Assembly: GCA_947243855.1 (NCBI GenBank)
Contig: CAMXIK010000014.1
Coordinates: 1 to 64,000, forward strand
DNA length: 64,000 nucleotides
Reading direction: 5' to 3'
Source of the DNA: an uncultured Lachnospiraceae bacterium
GTDB taxonomy: Bacteria; Bacillota; Clostridia; Lachnospirales; Lachnospiraceae
A model generated the notes under the pieces. That model searched no databases. It worked only from the letters and a program-made list of their open reading frames with translations, and was not told the DNA's origin. The position numbers and the translations under genes are program-made. Position 1 is the first letter of the stretch. The number at the start of each line of letters is the position of its first letter. Positions 34,887-43,312 of the stretch are shown here, in pieces.

Positions 34887-36671
34887 TTACTTTAACACGA
34901 GCACAGAAAAACCGGGCATCACTGCCTTCCCGTTCTCAAAACCAATCCTTTCTTCACCAGTAACAAGCGTACCCCGGATCTCCGTGTCTGCGCCGATGTT
35001 TTTCCCGTTTAACGTAATCCCGGTCAGATCCAGTTCTTCCGTTTCCGCCCCCGTCACAAAAATAAGCAGAAGCTCCGAATCCCCGTAAGTCTTTTTGATG
35101 GCGCAGACGCTCTCCTTCGTGTCCTCCGCCAAAAAATCCCCTACAAGGACATATTCCGCCTTCCCTCTTGCGATCTCTGGATTCTGGTTACGGATTTTTA
35201 TGACTTTCTTATAATAGTGATAGACCGAAGTGTCGTCCTTCTCCTGCTCCTCGAAACTCTCAAACTTCATCTTCACGTCTTCCATATCCGCCGGGCCGTC
35301 GCACATGCCCTCCGCGTCGGGGTTCATGCTCCAATACATAGGGGCACGCTTATTCTCATCCTTCCCGGAACCCTTCATGCCCAGCTCCTCCCCATAATAC
35401 ACAAAGGCCGACCCGCCCATAAACAGGTTCATGGCTCCCGCCATCTTCGTCTGGGCGGCGGAATTGTCCCCCGCATAATAACCTGCGCTTCTGCCCATAT
35501 CATGGTTTGTATAAAAAGGCGCGTCGATATAGTCCGCGTTGTATGTCCCGAAGGTTTCATCTAAAGAAGCGATTGCCGCGCCGTATTTGGCAGCCGAAGA
35601 ACCGTTTAACACTTTGGAAATAATGCCGTCCTTGTCCGCAAAGGCAAAGTCAAAAATACTGTCGATGCCGCTCCCATAATACTGCGCATAATCCGCCATA
35701 TCGAGCCAAGCCTCTCCCACCAGATAGGCATCCTCCTTCTGGGATTTGACCGTATCGGTCAGCCATGCAAGGAAGTCAATGTTCGCCTGCGGCGCACCGG
35801 AATAATATTCTTTCACCGCATCCAGCCGAAAACCGCCCACGCCCATGTCCAGCCAATATTCCGTAATGTTTGCGATTTCCTCCCTGAGCGCTTCACAATC
35901 TAAATTCAGATCCGGCATTTCCGACCAGAACTGGGCCTCATAATACCAGTCCGTCCCTTCCACCTGATAATAGCCGCCGCCCTGCTCTTTGGAAAAATGA
36001 TAATACTCAAAATAAGGGCATTGCGCCGCATCCGGCTCTGCGCCGTCCAGTCCCCGCAAATATTCGCAGGCCTCCACAAACCATGGATTCTGGGAAGAAC
36101 TATGGTTTAACACCAGATCCATAATGACCTTAACGCCCCGTCTGTCGCATTCGGCAAGCAGCGTCTGAAAATCCTCCAGCGTGCCGTATTCCTCATCAAT
36201 GGCATAATAATCCGTCACATCATACTTATGATACGTCGGGGAAGGATGCACCGGCATCAGCCAGATCCCGCTGCATCCAAGATCCGTGTCCGTAGCGTCA
36301 TTTCCGTCGTTGATATAGTCAAGCTTAGAAATCAATCCCTGCAGATCGCCCACACCGTCGCCGTCGCTGTCACAGAAAGAATAGACGAACACCTCATAGT
36401 AGGTGCGGTAATTGTCGTCGATCATTTGCAGCGGAAGGCTCTCCCATGGCTCCCTTGCAGGCGTTCTAGCCTCCGACTCCCCCGCTGCCGTTTCTGTCTG
36501 CTCCGACGCCGGCCCGCTCCCCGCTGCCGTTTCTGTCTGCTCCGACGCCGCTCCGCTCCCCGCTGCGGATTCCAGTCCTTCCGCCGCACCGTCGGCCTTG
36601 CCGCCGCAGCCGCCAAGCAGCAAAGCCGCCGCCAGAGTCCCTGCTATAAGTCTTATATATTTGCTCCGCAT
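34887..36671 (-). CDS. Secreted GH13 alpha-amylase-type lipoprotein
   Basis: 594 aa. The signal peptide ends in lipobox L-G-G-C at residues 19-22, so the enzyme is anchored to the outer face of the membrane. A low-complexity linker has two copies of a 13-residue unit (AAGSG-x-ASEQTET). The GH13 barrel follows: YEVFVYSFCDSDGDGVGDL, region I VIMDLVLNHSS, region II GFRLDAVKEYY (nucleophile Asp), region III LVGEAWLD (acid/base Glu), region IV FYTNHDMGR. It should cut alpha-glucans into oligosaccharides for the adjacent MalEFG-type importer. GGGAGAAG precedes the ATG. Confidence 0.93.
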   Translation of the reverse strand: MRSKYIRLIAGTLAAALLLGGCGGKADGAAEGLESAAGSGAASEQTETAAGSGPASEQTETAAGESEARTPAREPWESLPLQMIDDNYRTYYEVFVYSFCDSDGDGVGDLQGLISKLDYINDGNDATDTDLGCSGIWLMPVHPSPTYHKYDVTDYYAIDEEYGTLEDFQTLLAECDRRGVKVIMDLVLNHSSSQNPWFVEACEYLRGLDGAEPDAAQCPYFEYYHFSKEQGGGYYQVEGTDWYYEAQFWSEMPDLNLDCEALREEIANITEYWLDMGVGGFRLDAVKEYYSGAPQANIDFLAWLTDTVKSQKEDAYLVGEAWLDMADYAQYYGSGIDSIFDFAFADKDGIISKVLNGSSAAKYGAAIASLDETFGTYNADYIDAPFYTNHDMGRSAGYYAGDNSAAQTKMAGAMNLFMGGSAFVYYGEELGMKGSGKDENKRAPMYWSMNPDAEGMCDGPADMEDVKMKFESFEEQEKDDTSVYHYYKKVIKIRNQNPEIARGKAEYVLVGDFLAEDTKESVCAIKKTYGDSELLLIFVTGAETEELDLTGITLNGKNIGADTEIRGTLVTGEERIGFENGKAVMPGFSVLVLK

Positions 36672-36697
36672 CTTACTTCTCCCCGTTTTTCATTTTA

Positions 36698-36714
36698 TGT
36701 AAACTAGTTTTGCA
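36698..36714 (-). promoter_or_regulatory. Possible LacI-type operator upstream of the GH13 gene
   Basis: TGTAAACTAGTTTTGCA contains a perfect 10-bp palindrome AAACTAGTTT with TG/CA ends, the general form of LacI-family sites. It lies between the importer terminator and the GH13 start. No promoter was assigned. Confidence 0.35.
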
Positions 36715-36716
36715 AA

Positions 36717-36752
36717 AACAAACAAGCTGCACTATAAAAGTACAGCTTGTTT
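36717..36752 (-). terminator. Terminator of the sugar importer operon
   Basis: On the minus strand ACAAGCTGTACT and AGTGCAGCTTGT form a stem (36722-36750) with loop TTTAT, followed by TTGTTTTTGC. It lies about 15 bases after the permease stop, so the GH13 gene beyond it needs its own promoter. Confidence 0.8.
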
Positions 36753-36765
36753 TGCTCCCATTACT

Positions 36766-37608
36766 TTATCCTTTCACCGAACCTCCGGTAATACCCTCCA
36801 CATAGAACTTCTGCATAATCAGGAACAAAATCGAGATCGGTATAGAGATGATCACGCCGCCCGCGCAGAACACGGAGAAATATTTGTTAATCATGGACTT
36901 ATTGAGCATGTTAAACAGCCCAATCGCCACAGTCCAGTCTGTCGCAATACCGGAATTTAACATCAGCTTTGCGAACACGAAATCGCCCCACGGCACCAAA
37001 AACGAACTGATGACCGTATATACGATAATCGGCTTGGAAAGCGGAAGGATGATCTTGAAGAAAATTTTTGCCTCGGAAGCTCCCTCCAGTCTTGCCGCCT
37101 CGCTTAAGGAAACCGAAATCGTATCCATAAATCCTTTACAGATCAAGAATCCAAGACCAGCGCCCGCAGAGTACACAATGATCATTCCCAAATGGCTGTT
37201 CGTCAGATTAAACGTCTTTAAAATAAAGTAAATCGCAATCATAGAAAGCACGCCGGGAAACATATTCAAGATAATGCTAAAACTCATCAACTGCTTTCTG
37301 CCCGGAAAACGCAGCTTACTCATCGTATAACTCACCATCAGCACCAAAATGGTGGAGATCAGGCAGGTAAAAATCGCGATCACAAGAGTATTCAAGAACC
37401 ACCTGTTATACTGCACGATCGAATCTGAGCGGAAGAAAAGCTGCATATAATTGTCGAGCGTCCATGTCTCCGGGAAGAAATGGGCGGTATTGATTCCCTT
37501 GTAGCCGCTGAACGAAGTGACAAAAAGCCAGAGAATCGGTATCAGCCAGACAACCGCAAGGAGAAGCAAAACCAAATGTCTTATAATAGAATTCACCGTC
37601 TTTTTCAT
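36766..37608 (-). CDS. MalG-type sugar ABC permease
   Basis: 280 aa, six membrane segments. The EAA loop that contacts the ATPase is EAARLEGASEAKIFFKIILPLSKPI near residue 185. The N-terminus and the C-terminal end (FYVEGITGGSVKG) match MalG-like permeases of maltodextrin importers. The ATG overlaps the MalF-like stop by 1 base (TAATG), so the two permease subunits are coupled. No ATP-binding subunit is encoded here; a shared MsmK-type ATPase elsewhere is likely. Confidence 0.92.
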   Translation of the reverse strand: MKKTVNSIIRHLVLLLLAVVWLIPILWLFVTSFSGYKGINTAHFFPETWTLDNYMQLFFRSDSIVQYNRWFLNTLVIAIFTCLISTILVLMVSYTMSKLRFPGRKQLMSFSIILNMFPGVLSMIAIYFILKTFNLTNSHLGMIIVYSAGAGLGFLICKGFMDTISVSLSEAARLEGASEAKIFFKIILPLSKPIIVYTVISSFLVPWGDFVFAKLMLNSGIATDWTVAIGLFNMLNKSMINKYFSVFCAGGVIISIPISILFLIMQKFYVEGITGGSVKG

Positions 37609-39035
37609 TATTGAAATTCCTCCTCCTTATCTCCTTTTATTGTCCTTGTAAAGGTAATCAAGGTAAATGCCGCACATATGATAAATACGATAATACCGAT
37701 CACAGACGCCATCTTATAGTTGTAATACTCGTTCGTCAGCCTGAACAGCCACGTAACAAGCAGGTCCACTTCCTTCGCGTTGGAATTGGCAAGAAGCTGA
37801 TCGCTTGTGACGAACACATCCTGCGTCAACAGATAGATGACATTAAAGTTATTAATATTCTTGACAAAATCCGTAATCAGACTCGGCCCTGTCACAAAGA
37901 GCATATAGGGCATCGTAATTTTTGCAAAAATTTGTAACGGATTGGCGCCATCGATTCTTGCGCTCTCGATCTGGTCCTCCGGAATATTCATCAGGACACC
38001 CGTTGCAATCAGCATCTGGTATGGCACGCCGACCCAGATATTAATAATCACGATCATCACCTTCGCCCAGCCCGGATTGGTCAAAAACGGAATGTAACTC
38101 AGGTTGGAGGGGACAAGCCCCACGTTTTTCAGAAAATCCGTCAAACCGATGTTTGTACAGAAGGTATTGACAATACCGCTGTCTGCAAAAAAGTTACGCA
38201 CCAAAAGCAGGGTGACAAACTGCGGCACGGCAATGGCAATGATAAAAAGCGTTCTCCACATCTTCGGCATCTTTGTTTGCTTGTTGTTGATAAATTTCGC
38301 AAGCAGGATTCCAAAGATATAAGTAGTAAAGGTGGCAAGTACCGCCCACACCAGCGTCCATATCAATACTTTCCGGAAAGAATACCCGAACGTCACCGTC
38401 ACGGAATTGGAAAATAGATTCTTAAAGTTCGACCATCCCACCCATGTAAACAATGAGCTTGGCGGCATGTGCTGCTGATCATAGTTGGTAAACGCTACCG
38501 CAACCAACACCAGAATCGGCAGAATGTTCATCAGAATAATGCCGATTGCAGGCAGGGTCAGCAAGGTAATATGAAATTTTTCGTTGAACAGCGCCAGCAC
38601 ATCCTCTTTAAAGGTATTGATATGCTCCCCGTTCTCGCTTTTCTGCTGCAAACGATAGACCGCTTTTATATTTGCGGCCCAGAATATAAGAAAGACCACA
38701 ATCAGAAACAATGCAATAATGGAATTTAATAAGATCAAGAAAGAATTATCATAATCGTTGATCGTGCTGGTCATCGTCAGCGGATCAAACACCTGCTCAA
38801 ACTGCACTGTACCGAGTGTTCCAAATTTTGCAAGATTAGGCGCCGCGTAGCCGATACATAACACGGCAAACAGCGCTTCCACCAGAAACATGATGATACC
38901 GTTAATAATCTGGTTTCTGGCAATGTAACCCGCACCCATCAGAACAGCCGAAACCTTAACCCAAACATCCCCCTTGACAAAGGCAATTCCAATATTCTTA
39001 AAATAATTTCCTATCCCATTTAATGCCTTCTTCAT
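37608..39035 (-). CDS. MalF-type sugar ABC permease
   Basis: 475 aa, longer than most permeases because of an N-terminal region with extra hydrophobic segments and a charged cytosolic loop, as in MalF. The EAA motif is ESARIDGANPLQIFAKITMPYM. Partner of the MalG-type subunit downstream. It follows the binding-protein gene after a 194-base gap containing repeats and a hairpin, which probably lowers its expression relative to the binding protein. Confidence 0.92.
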   Translation of the reverse strand: MKKALNGIGNYFKNIGIAFVKGDVWVKVSAVLMGAGYIARNQIINGIIMFLVEALFAVLCIGYAAPNLAKFGTLGTVQFEQVFDPLTMTSTINDYDNSFLILLNSIIALFLIVVFLIFWAANIKAVYRLQQKSENGEHINTFKEDVLALFNEKFHITLLTLPAIGIILMNILPILVLVAVAFTNYDQQHMPPSSLFTWVGWSNFKNLFSNSVTVTFGYSFRKVLIWTLVWAVLATFTTYIFGILLAKFINNKQTKMPKMWRTLFIIAIAVPQFVTLLLVRNFFADSGIVNTFCTNIGLTDFLKNVGLVPSNLSYIPFLTNPGWAKVMIVIINIWVGVPYQMLIATGVLMNIPEDQIESARIDGANPLQIFAKITMPYMLFVTGPSLITDFVKNINNFNVIYLLTQDVFVTSDQLLANSNAKEVDLLVTWLFRLTNEYYNYKMASVIGIIVFIICAAFTLITFTRTIKGDKEEEFQ

Positions 39036-39088
39036 ACGAAACTCCTCTCGAAACTTCTCTCAGAAGCAAATGATACATGATTCAAGAA

Positions 39089-39114
39089 GAGGGCGGGTGC
39101 ACTCACCCACCCTC
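39089..39114 (-). other. Hairpin between binding-protein and permease genes
   Basis: GAGGGCGGGTG and CACCCACCCTC pair with one mismatch, making a very stable stem in the gap between the binding-protein and MalF genes. On the minus strand it is followed by TTCTTG, a weak T-run, so partial termination or mRNA protection is likely. Confidence 0.5.
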
Positions 39115-39132
39115 CTTTTTTACAAATATATG

Positions 39133-39176
39133 CCGAGTCCGCGAAGCGGATCTCGCGGAGTTAAATCTTCCACTCC
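39133..39176. repeat. Palindromic intergenic repeat, copy 2
   Basis: CCGAGTCCGCGAAGCGGATC then TCGCGGAGTTAAATC; same family as 30688-30738 but shortened in the second hairpin (ends CCACTCC). Confidence 0.65.
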
Positions 39177-39181
39177 TCATA

Positions 39182-39230
39182 CCGAGTTCGCGCAGCGGAT
39201 CTCGTGGAGTTAAATCGAAGATTTTACTCC
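39182..39230. repeat. Palindromic intergenic repeat, copy 3
   Basis: CCGAGTTCGCGCAGCGGATC then TCGTGGAGTTAAATC, GAA, GATTTTACTCC. It directly abuts the binding-protein stop codon, and together with copy 2 forms a tandem pair. The GGAGTAAAATC/GATTTAACTCC hairpin lies right after the stop. Confidence 0.65.
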
Positions 39231-40591
39231 TATTCAACAGGCGCCGTGATACCTTCTACGGTAGTATCCAAAAGCTCCTGCAGATCCGTTCCGTCCGGAT
39301 TGCCGGATGCAAGGATCTGTCCCAATGTCTCCGCGGGAGACCAGAAGTTGCCGCCTACACGCTGAGGCGTTGCATATGCCGCCTGCTCTGCCAGCGCTGC
39401 GATTGCCGGATTTGCCTGTACCGCATCGGAGGAAGCCGCCGCAATGTTAGAAGGGCCAAGACCTCTTTCTTGGAATCTCTGGGTCTGTGCAGACTCGTTG
39501 GTCAAGAACTCCGCCAGAAGCATTGCCCAGCCGATGTTTTCAGAATGAGGGTTCACGCCGATTAACTTATAGCCAGAATAAGAAGACATCTGACAGTCTT
39601 TGCCGCCTGCCTTAAAGGTAGGAAGCTTGGTAGCCGCATAGTTCTCGCCCCATGCTGTCTGCGCCGTCTCTGCTCTCCATGTACCGTTTACACATGCAAC
39701 CACATTGCCCTCTGCAATCTGGGTAGCCATATCCTCGTCGCCCATATCTACCAGCACGTTGGAAGCCGTGAGATCAAGGATTGCCTGCGCAACGTCCGTG
39801 CCGCCCTGTCCGTTCCAGTTACAGGTATTGGTAAGACCGTCGTCGTTCAGTTTCAGCTCGAGACCTGCGCCCTGGAAGAAGGCATAAATATACCAACCGT
39901 TAGAAATATCCATCGCGATCTTCTTGCCAGCCGCATCCGCAACCTCAATCATCTTTTCCAGAGACTGTACGTCGCTCTCGGAAAATACGGAAGAATCATA
40001 GAACATAAAGTAACCGTTATCAGCCGTCATCGGATAAGCGTATACCTTGCCATCCACAGCAGCCGCCTCTACGGCGCCGGTTACGTTCTCGTTTACTACG
40101 TCAAAGGTGTAGTTTGCCACTACCTCCTGCAGCGCGCCCGCATTTACAAGATCGTTGATCTGATCGTCCGCAAACGCATACACATCCGCTGCCGCCTCTA
40201 CGTCCGTAAGAACCGTATCCTTTGCGGTAGACTCACTCTCCGCACCGAGGGTAATATCAAATGTAACATCCGGATAAGCCGCCTTGAAGTCGTCAAGCAG
40301 TTTATTGGTAAGATCCTGATCCTCCTCGGACGCCCATACCTTAAGGGTTACGGTGCCTGTTGTAGCAGCAACCAGATTTGCGACGGGATCGGTTCCCTCC
40401 GCTGCCGTTGCCGGAGCCTCTACCGCCGGAGCCTCCTCCTGCGCTGCGGGAGCTTCTTCCGCTGCCGGAGCTTCCGCTGCCGGCTCCTGTGCCGCCGGAG
40501 CCTCTGCTGCGCCGTCAGAACCGCCGCAGCCCGCAAGACAGCCGACCGTCATCGCTGTTGCCAGTAATGTTGCCAAAACTTTCTTTTTCAT
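39230..40591 (-). CDS. MalE-type sugar-binding lipoprotein
   Basis: 453 aa. The signal peptide ends in lipobox L-A-G-C (residues 19-22). A 50-residue linker of Ala, Pro and Glu repeats (QEPAAEAPAAEEAPAAQEE) tethers the binding domain. The mature fold is family 1 solute-binding: VTLKVWASEEDQDL, KAAYPDVTFDITLG, AYPMTADNGYFMFYDSSVF, and NGTWRAETA. With the two permeases and the adjacent secreted GH13 amylase it probably imports maltodextrins, though galacto-oligosaccharides cannot be excluded given the nearby GH53 genes. It is the first gene of the operon, divergent from a LacI regulator. Confidence 0.93.
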   Translation of the reverse strand: MKKKVLATLLATAMTVGCLAGCGGSDGAAEAPAAQEPAAEAPAAEEAPAAQEEAPAVEAPATAAEGTDPVANLVAATTGTVTLKVWASEEDQDLTNKLLDDFKAAYPDVTFDITLGAESESTAKDTVLTDVEAAADVYAFADDQINDLVNAGALQEVVANYTFDVVNENVTGAVEAAAVDGKVYAYPMTADNGYFMFYDSSVFSESDVQSLEKMIEVADAAGKKIAMDISNGWYIYAFFQGAGLELKLNDDGLTNTCNWNGQGGTDVAQAILDLTASNVLVDMGDEDMATQIAEGNVVACVNGTWRAETAQTAWGENYAATKLPTFKAGGKDCQMSSYSGYKLIGVNPHSENIGWAMLLAEFLTNESAQTQRFQERGLGPSNIAAASSDAVQANPAIAALAEQAAYATPQRVGGNFWSPAETLGQILASGNPDGTDLQELLDTTVEGITAPVE

Positions 40592-40685
40592 GTTTCCTCT
40601 CCTTTCGACTTTTACAAAGTCATGTTTCTCTTATATATAAAGTGCAAAGATGCATTTTATATCATTTTTGTGTAGACAAGGGGGA

Positions 40686-40726
40686 TTCTATACCTATAGG
40701 TATAGAAGAAAGGGCTAGCCCTTTCT
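40686..40726. promoter_or_regulatory. Two abutting perfect palindromes in the importer leader
   Basis: A perfect 22-bp palindrome (40686-40707; arms TTCTATACCTA) directly adjoins a perfect 20-bp palindrome (40707-40726; arms AGAAAGGGCT). If the promoter at 40765-40794 is right, both lie in the transcribed 5' leader of the binding-protein gene and would form hairpins; as DNA they could be binding sites. Their roles cannot be told apart by eye. Confidence 0.55.
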
Positions 40727-40764
40727 GGAAAATTTTCGTAAAGTTTCGTATCGAATTTAAGTTA

Positions 40765-40794
40765 AATTTACCACTTTTTCCTAGGTCTTGTCAA
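40765..40794 (-). promoter_or_regulatory. Probable promoter of the sugar importer operon
   Basis: On the minus strand TTGACA (40789-40794) and TAAATT (40765-40770) are 18 bases apart. The start would lie about 165 bases before the binding-protein ATG. Confidence 0.5.
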
Positions 40795-40797
40795 TAA

Positions 40798-40812
40798 GGA
40801 AAACGTTTTTCC
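40798..40812. promoter_or_regulatory. LacI-family operator in the divergent regulator/importer gap
   Basis: GGAAAACGTTTTTCC is a near-perfect palindrome around a central CG, the standard shape of LacI-family operators. It lies 4 bases upstream of the importer -35 element and about 110 bases before the regulator gene, so it could serve both directions. Confidence 0.6.
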
Positions 40813-40855
40813 TATTTTTTTCTCATTTCCTATTTTCTGAAACGCCCGTCTCATA

Positions 40856-40861
40856 TATAAT
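40856..40861 (+). promoter_or_regulatory. -10 element of the LacI-type regulator gene
   Basis: An exact TATAAT lies 61 bases before the ATG. The -35 at 17 bases (TTTTCT) is weak. Confidence 0.4.
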
Positions 40862-40922
40862 AAACATAAACTGCTCCTATCGTAAGAACAGCGTATCCAT
40901 ACCACAATAACGGAGGTTCCTT

Positions 40923-41924
40923 ATGGCTACCATCAAAGAAATCGCCAAACATCTCGGTGTGTCCGCCGGCACCGTATCGAAAGGATTAAACGGCGCAAAC
41001 GATATCAGCGAATCCCTGCGCCAGACAGTGCTTGACACTGCCGTGGAAATGGGTTACACCCCCAAACAAATGCGAAGCAAGGATTGCAGAAAACTCTGCA
41101 TCTTCGTGGAAAATATGGAATATGAAACCCCGGATCAGTTTGGATACGATATCATACTCGGATTCCGTCAGGCCGCGTCGCAGGGCGAGTTTTCCATCAC
41201 GCTGCTTCCTGTCACGCCAGCTTTTCAAACAGAAGAAAAGTATGACACTTTCATGCTGAAAAACGGGTTCGTAGGCGGCTTTATGATCGGTTTTGCCCTT
41301 CAAGACGACTGGATGAGTCAATTCAATACCACTACCATTCCAACCGTCCTTTTCGACAATTATATCCGTAAAAATCCGGCCGTGTGCTCCATTGCCTCAG
41401 ACAATCTAGAAGGCATCGACGACGCCATTGTCCACCTGATTCATCTCGGACACCGGCGTATCGGTCTGCTCAACGGCTCCCGGCATTCCTGTATCTCGGA
41501 GCTGCGCCGCCATGCCTATATTGACAGTATGACGGCTCATAACCTTTCTTTCAGTGAGGCCACAATGCCCTACGGCTACTATGTCGCCGACACTGCCAAA
41601 GACCATTTAGACGGTCTGCTTTCCATGGGAATCACCGCCCTTCTCTGCGGCAATGACCTAATCGCCTCCGGCGTGATCGAAGAGTGCCGCAAACGCCATA
41701 TCCGGGTTCCCGACGACCTAAGCGTAATCGGTTTTGACGACATTCCGCTGGCCGCCAAGCTAAATCCGCCTCTCACCACCGTCAGACAATACCGGTCAGA
41801 GCTTGGCAAATCCGCCTTTTATACGTTGACCGCTTTGATCAATCACGTCCCAGTCAGCCGCTCCCTGCTCCGTCCGCAGCTCATTATCCGGGAATCGACC
41901 GCTCCAGTAAAAGCAGAGCAATGA
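40923..41924 (+). CDS. LacI-family regulator of the sugar importer
   Basis: 333 aa. N-terminal LacI helix-turn-helix: ATIKEIAKHLGVSAGTVSKGLNG, then the hinge region EMGYTPKQM. The periplasmic-binding-like effector domain ends with the usual PDDLSVIGFDDIPLAAKLNPPLTTVRQ. Recognition-helix residues SAGTVSKGLN resemble MalR-like regulators. It is divergent from the importer genes, with a LacI-type operator in the shared gap, so local control is likely. GGAGG lies just before the ATG. It converges with the GH53 gene 10 bases beyond its stop. Confidence 0.92.
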   Translation: MATIKEIAKHLGVSAGTVSKGLNGANDISESLRQTVLDTAVEMGYTPKQMRSKDCRKLCIFVENMEYETPDQFGYDIILGFRQAASQGEFSITLLPVTPAFQTEEKYDTFMLKNGFVGGFMIGFALQDDWMSQFNTTTIPTVLFDNYIRKNPAVCSIASDNLEGIDDAIVHLIHLGHRRIGLLNGSRHSCISELRRHAYIDSMTAHNLSFSEATMPYGYYVADTAKDHLDGLLSMGITALLCGNDLIASGVIEECRKRHIRVPDDLSVIGFDDIPLAAKLNPPLTTVRQYRSELGKSAFYTLTALINHVPVSRSLLRPQLIIRESTAPVKAEQ

Positions 41925-41933
41925 TCGGCCTTT

Positions 41934-43058
41934 TCATCTTGCTTTCGGCACATAATCGCGTATGATTTCTAACGCGGGCAAGGATTGACCATTATAGTCA
42001 AACAACGCCTGATTGGCCCACTCGTTGCCTCCCGGCCCTTTTTCTTCTATATACTGCAAGGCGGCCTCATTGGCCCAGCCCGATCCCGGTACGGGAATCC
42101 AAGCCGGCTCCCAGTAGAAGAAACCGCGGCATTTGTGTTCCGGCACCTGATCGATCACACCGAAAAGCGCTTTCATGAAATCCGACTGTCCCTTCTTCGT
42201 CATAGGAAAGTCCAGTTTTTCCACTAATTCCGGCTTCGTGGCGTAGCCCTTGCGCTCGTCCTCAGAAAGTTCCTCATAGATCCCGTAATCCTCCATGGTA
42301 AAGCCCATAGAAACCTCCGCGATCACAAGCTCCTTGCCGTAGCGCACCGCGAGGTCGTTCATATTGTCCTGCAATTCCCGAAGCGTCCCGTGCCAGAAAG
42401 GATAGTAGGACAGACCGATCATCTGAAAATCCTCTCCCCGCTCCATATAATGATCAAACCAATCCCGGTACATAGGCGCGTTGCCGCCGTTATCCAGATG
42501 AATCATAACCGGAAGCTCCGAATCCAACGACCGCACCGCCCGGATGCCCGCGCTCACAAACTTCGCCAGATTGTCGTAGTTACCGCATTCCAAAAGTTTC
42601 CCTTGGGGCCAGAGCATCCCGTTTGTCAGCTCGTTTCCCACTTGGATCAGATCGGGAAAGACCTCTGCCTGCCTCATGGCAAGCAGGGTTTCCCTCGTAA
42701 AGTCATAGACTGCCTGTTCCAACTGTACGGCGTCCATTCCGCGCCACGCCTTGGGTACGCGCTGTTTCCCCGGGTCCGCCCAGAAGTCACTGTACTGGAA
42801 ATCAAGAAGGATTTCCATTCCGTGGGACTTCGCGCGTTTTGCAAGCTCAATGGTTGTGGCCAGATCGTTTGTCCCCGCCCCGTAGGGCGTGCCGTCCTCC
42901 GCATAGGGATCGTTCCAGAGACGGAGCCTGACCGCATTCGTACCATAGCTTTTCAGGATCTCAAACACATCCTTCTCTTCCCCATGATCGTAAAATTTTC
43001 CGCCGAGACTCTCTACTTCCTTAATCGTGGAGATGTCCATGCCTTTGTAGAATTTCAT
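41934..43058 (-). CDS. GH53 endo-beta-1,4-galactanase, cytosolic
   Basis: 374 aa without signal peptide. GH53 hallmarks: KGMDISTIKEVESLGGKFYD, NAVRLRLWNDPY, ILLDFQYSDFWADPGKQ, acid/base Glu in LIQVGNELTNGM, SYYPFWHGTL, and nucleophile Glu in LVIAEVSMGF; the C-terminus has GFFYWEPAWIPVPG and ALFDYNGQSLPAL. It hydrolyses beta-1,4-galactan or imported galacto-oligosaccharides. It is the third gene of a unit with the 612-aa protein and the zinc ribbon, 35 bases after the latter. A secreted paralogue is encoded at 45353-46684, so cleavage appears to take place on both sides of the membrane. Confidence 0.93.
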   Translation of the reverse strand: MKFYKGMDISTIKEVESLGGKFYDHGEEKDVFEILKSYGTNAVRLRLWNDPYAEDGTPYGAGTNDLATTIELAKRAKSHGMEILLDFQYSDFWADPGKQRVPKAWRGMDAVQLEQAVYDFTRETLLAMRQAEVFPDLIQVGNELTNGMLWPQGKLLECGNYDNLAKFVSAGIRAVRSLDSELPVMIHLDNGGNAPMYRDWFDHYMERGEDFQMIGLSYYPFWHGTLRELQDNMNDLAVRYGKELVIAEVSMGFTMEDYGIYEELSEDERKGYATKPELVEKLDFPMTKKGQSDFMKALFGVIDQVPEHKCRGFFYWEPAWIPVPGSGWANEAALQYIEEKGPGGNEWANQALFDYNGQSLPALEIIRDYVPKAR

Positions 43059-43093
43059 GTTTTGTCTTCCTTTTCCCTGCCATAAGTCTCACT

Positions 43094-43312
43094 CTAGTCA
43101 AAATCAAACTTCGTAAACCGCTTCATCGCATCCTTATACCGGAAGCGCACCAGCTCGTTCTTCTCCAGCACGTCCTCCTCCGTCCCCACATACTGACAGC
43201 GGATGCAGTGATACTCTTTTTTCTCTTTATCATAAAACATGTCGATATCTAAGTCTCTCATAAAACAGGAGGGACATCTGTAATTTAATTTGCCTTTGCC
43301 AGATTGAGCCAT
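43094..43312 (-). CDS. Small zinc-ribbon protein
   Basis: 72 aa. Two Cys pairs (C-P-S-C near residue 13 and C-I-R-C near residue 36) separated by about 20 residues form a zinc-ribbon. The rest is charged (FRYKDAMKRFTKFDFD). The ATG lies 28 bases inside the end of the preceding 612-aa gene, so it is translationally coupled. No function is known; a nucleic-acid or protein contact is typical of ribbons. Confidence 0.7.
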   Translation of the reverse strand: MAQSGKGKLNYRCPSCFMRDLDIDMFYDKEKKEYHCIRCQYVGTEEDVLEKNELVRFRYKDAMKRFTKFDFD

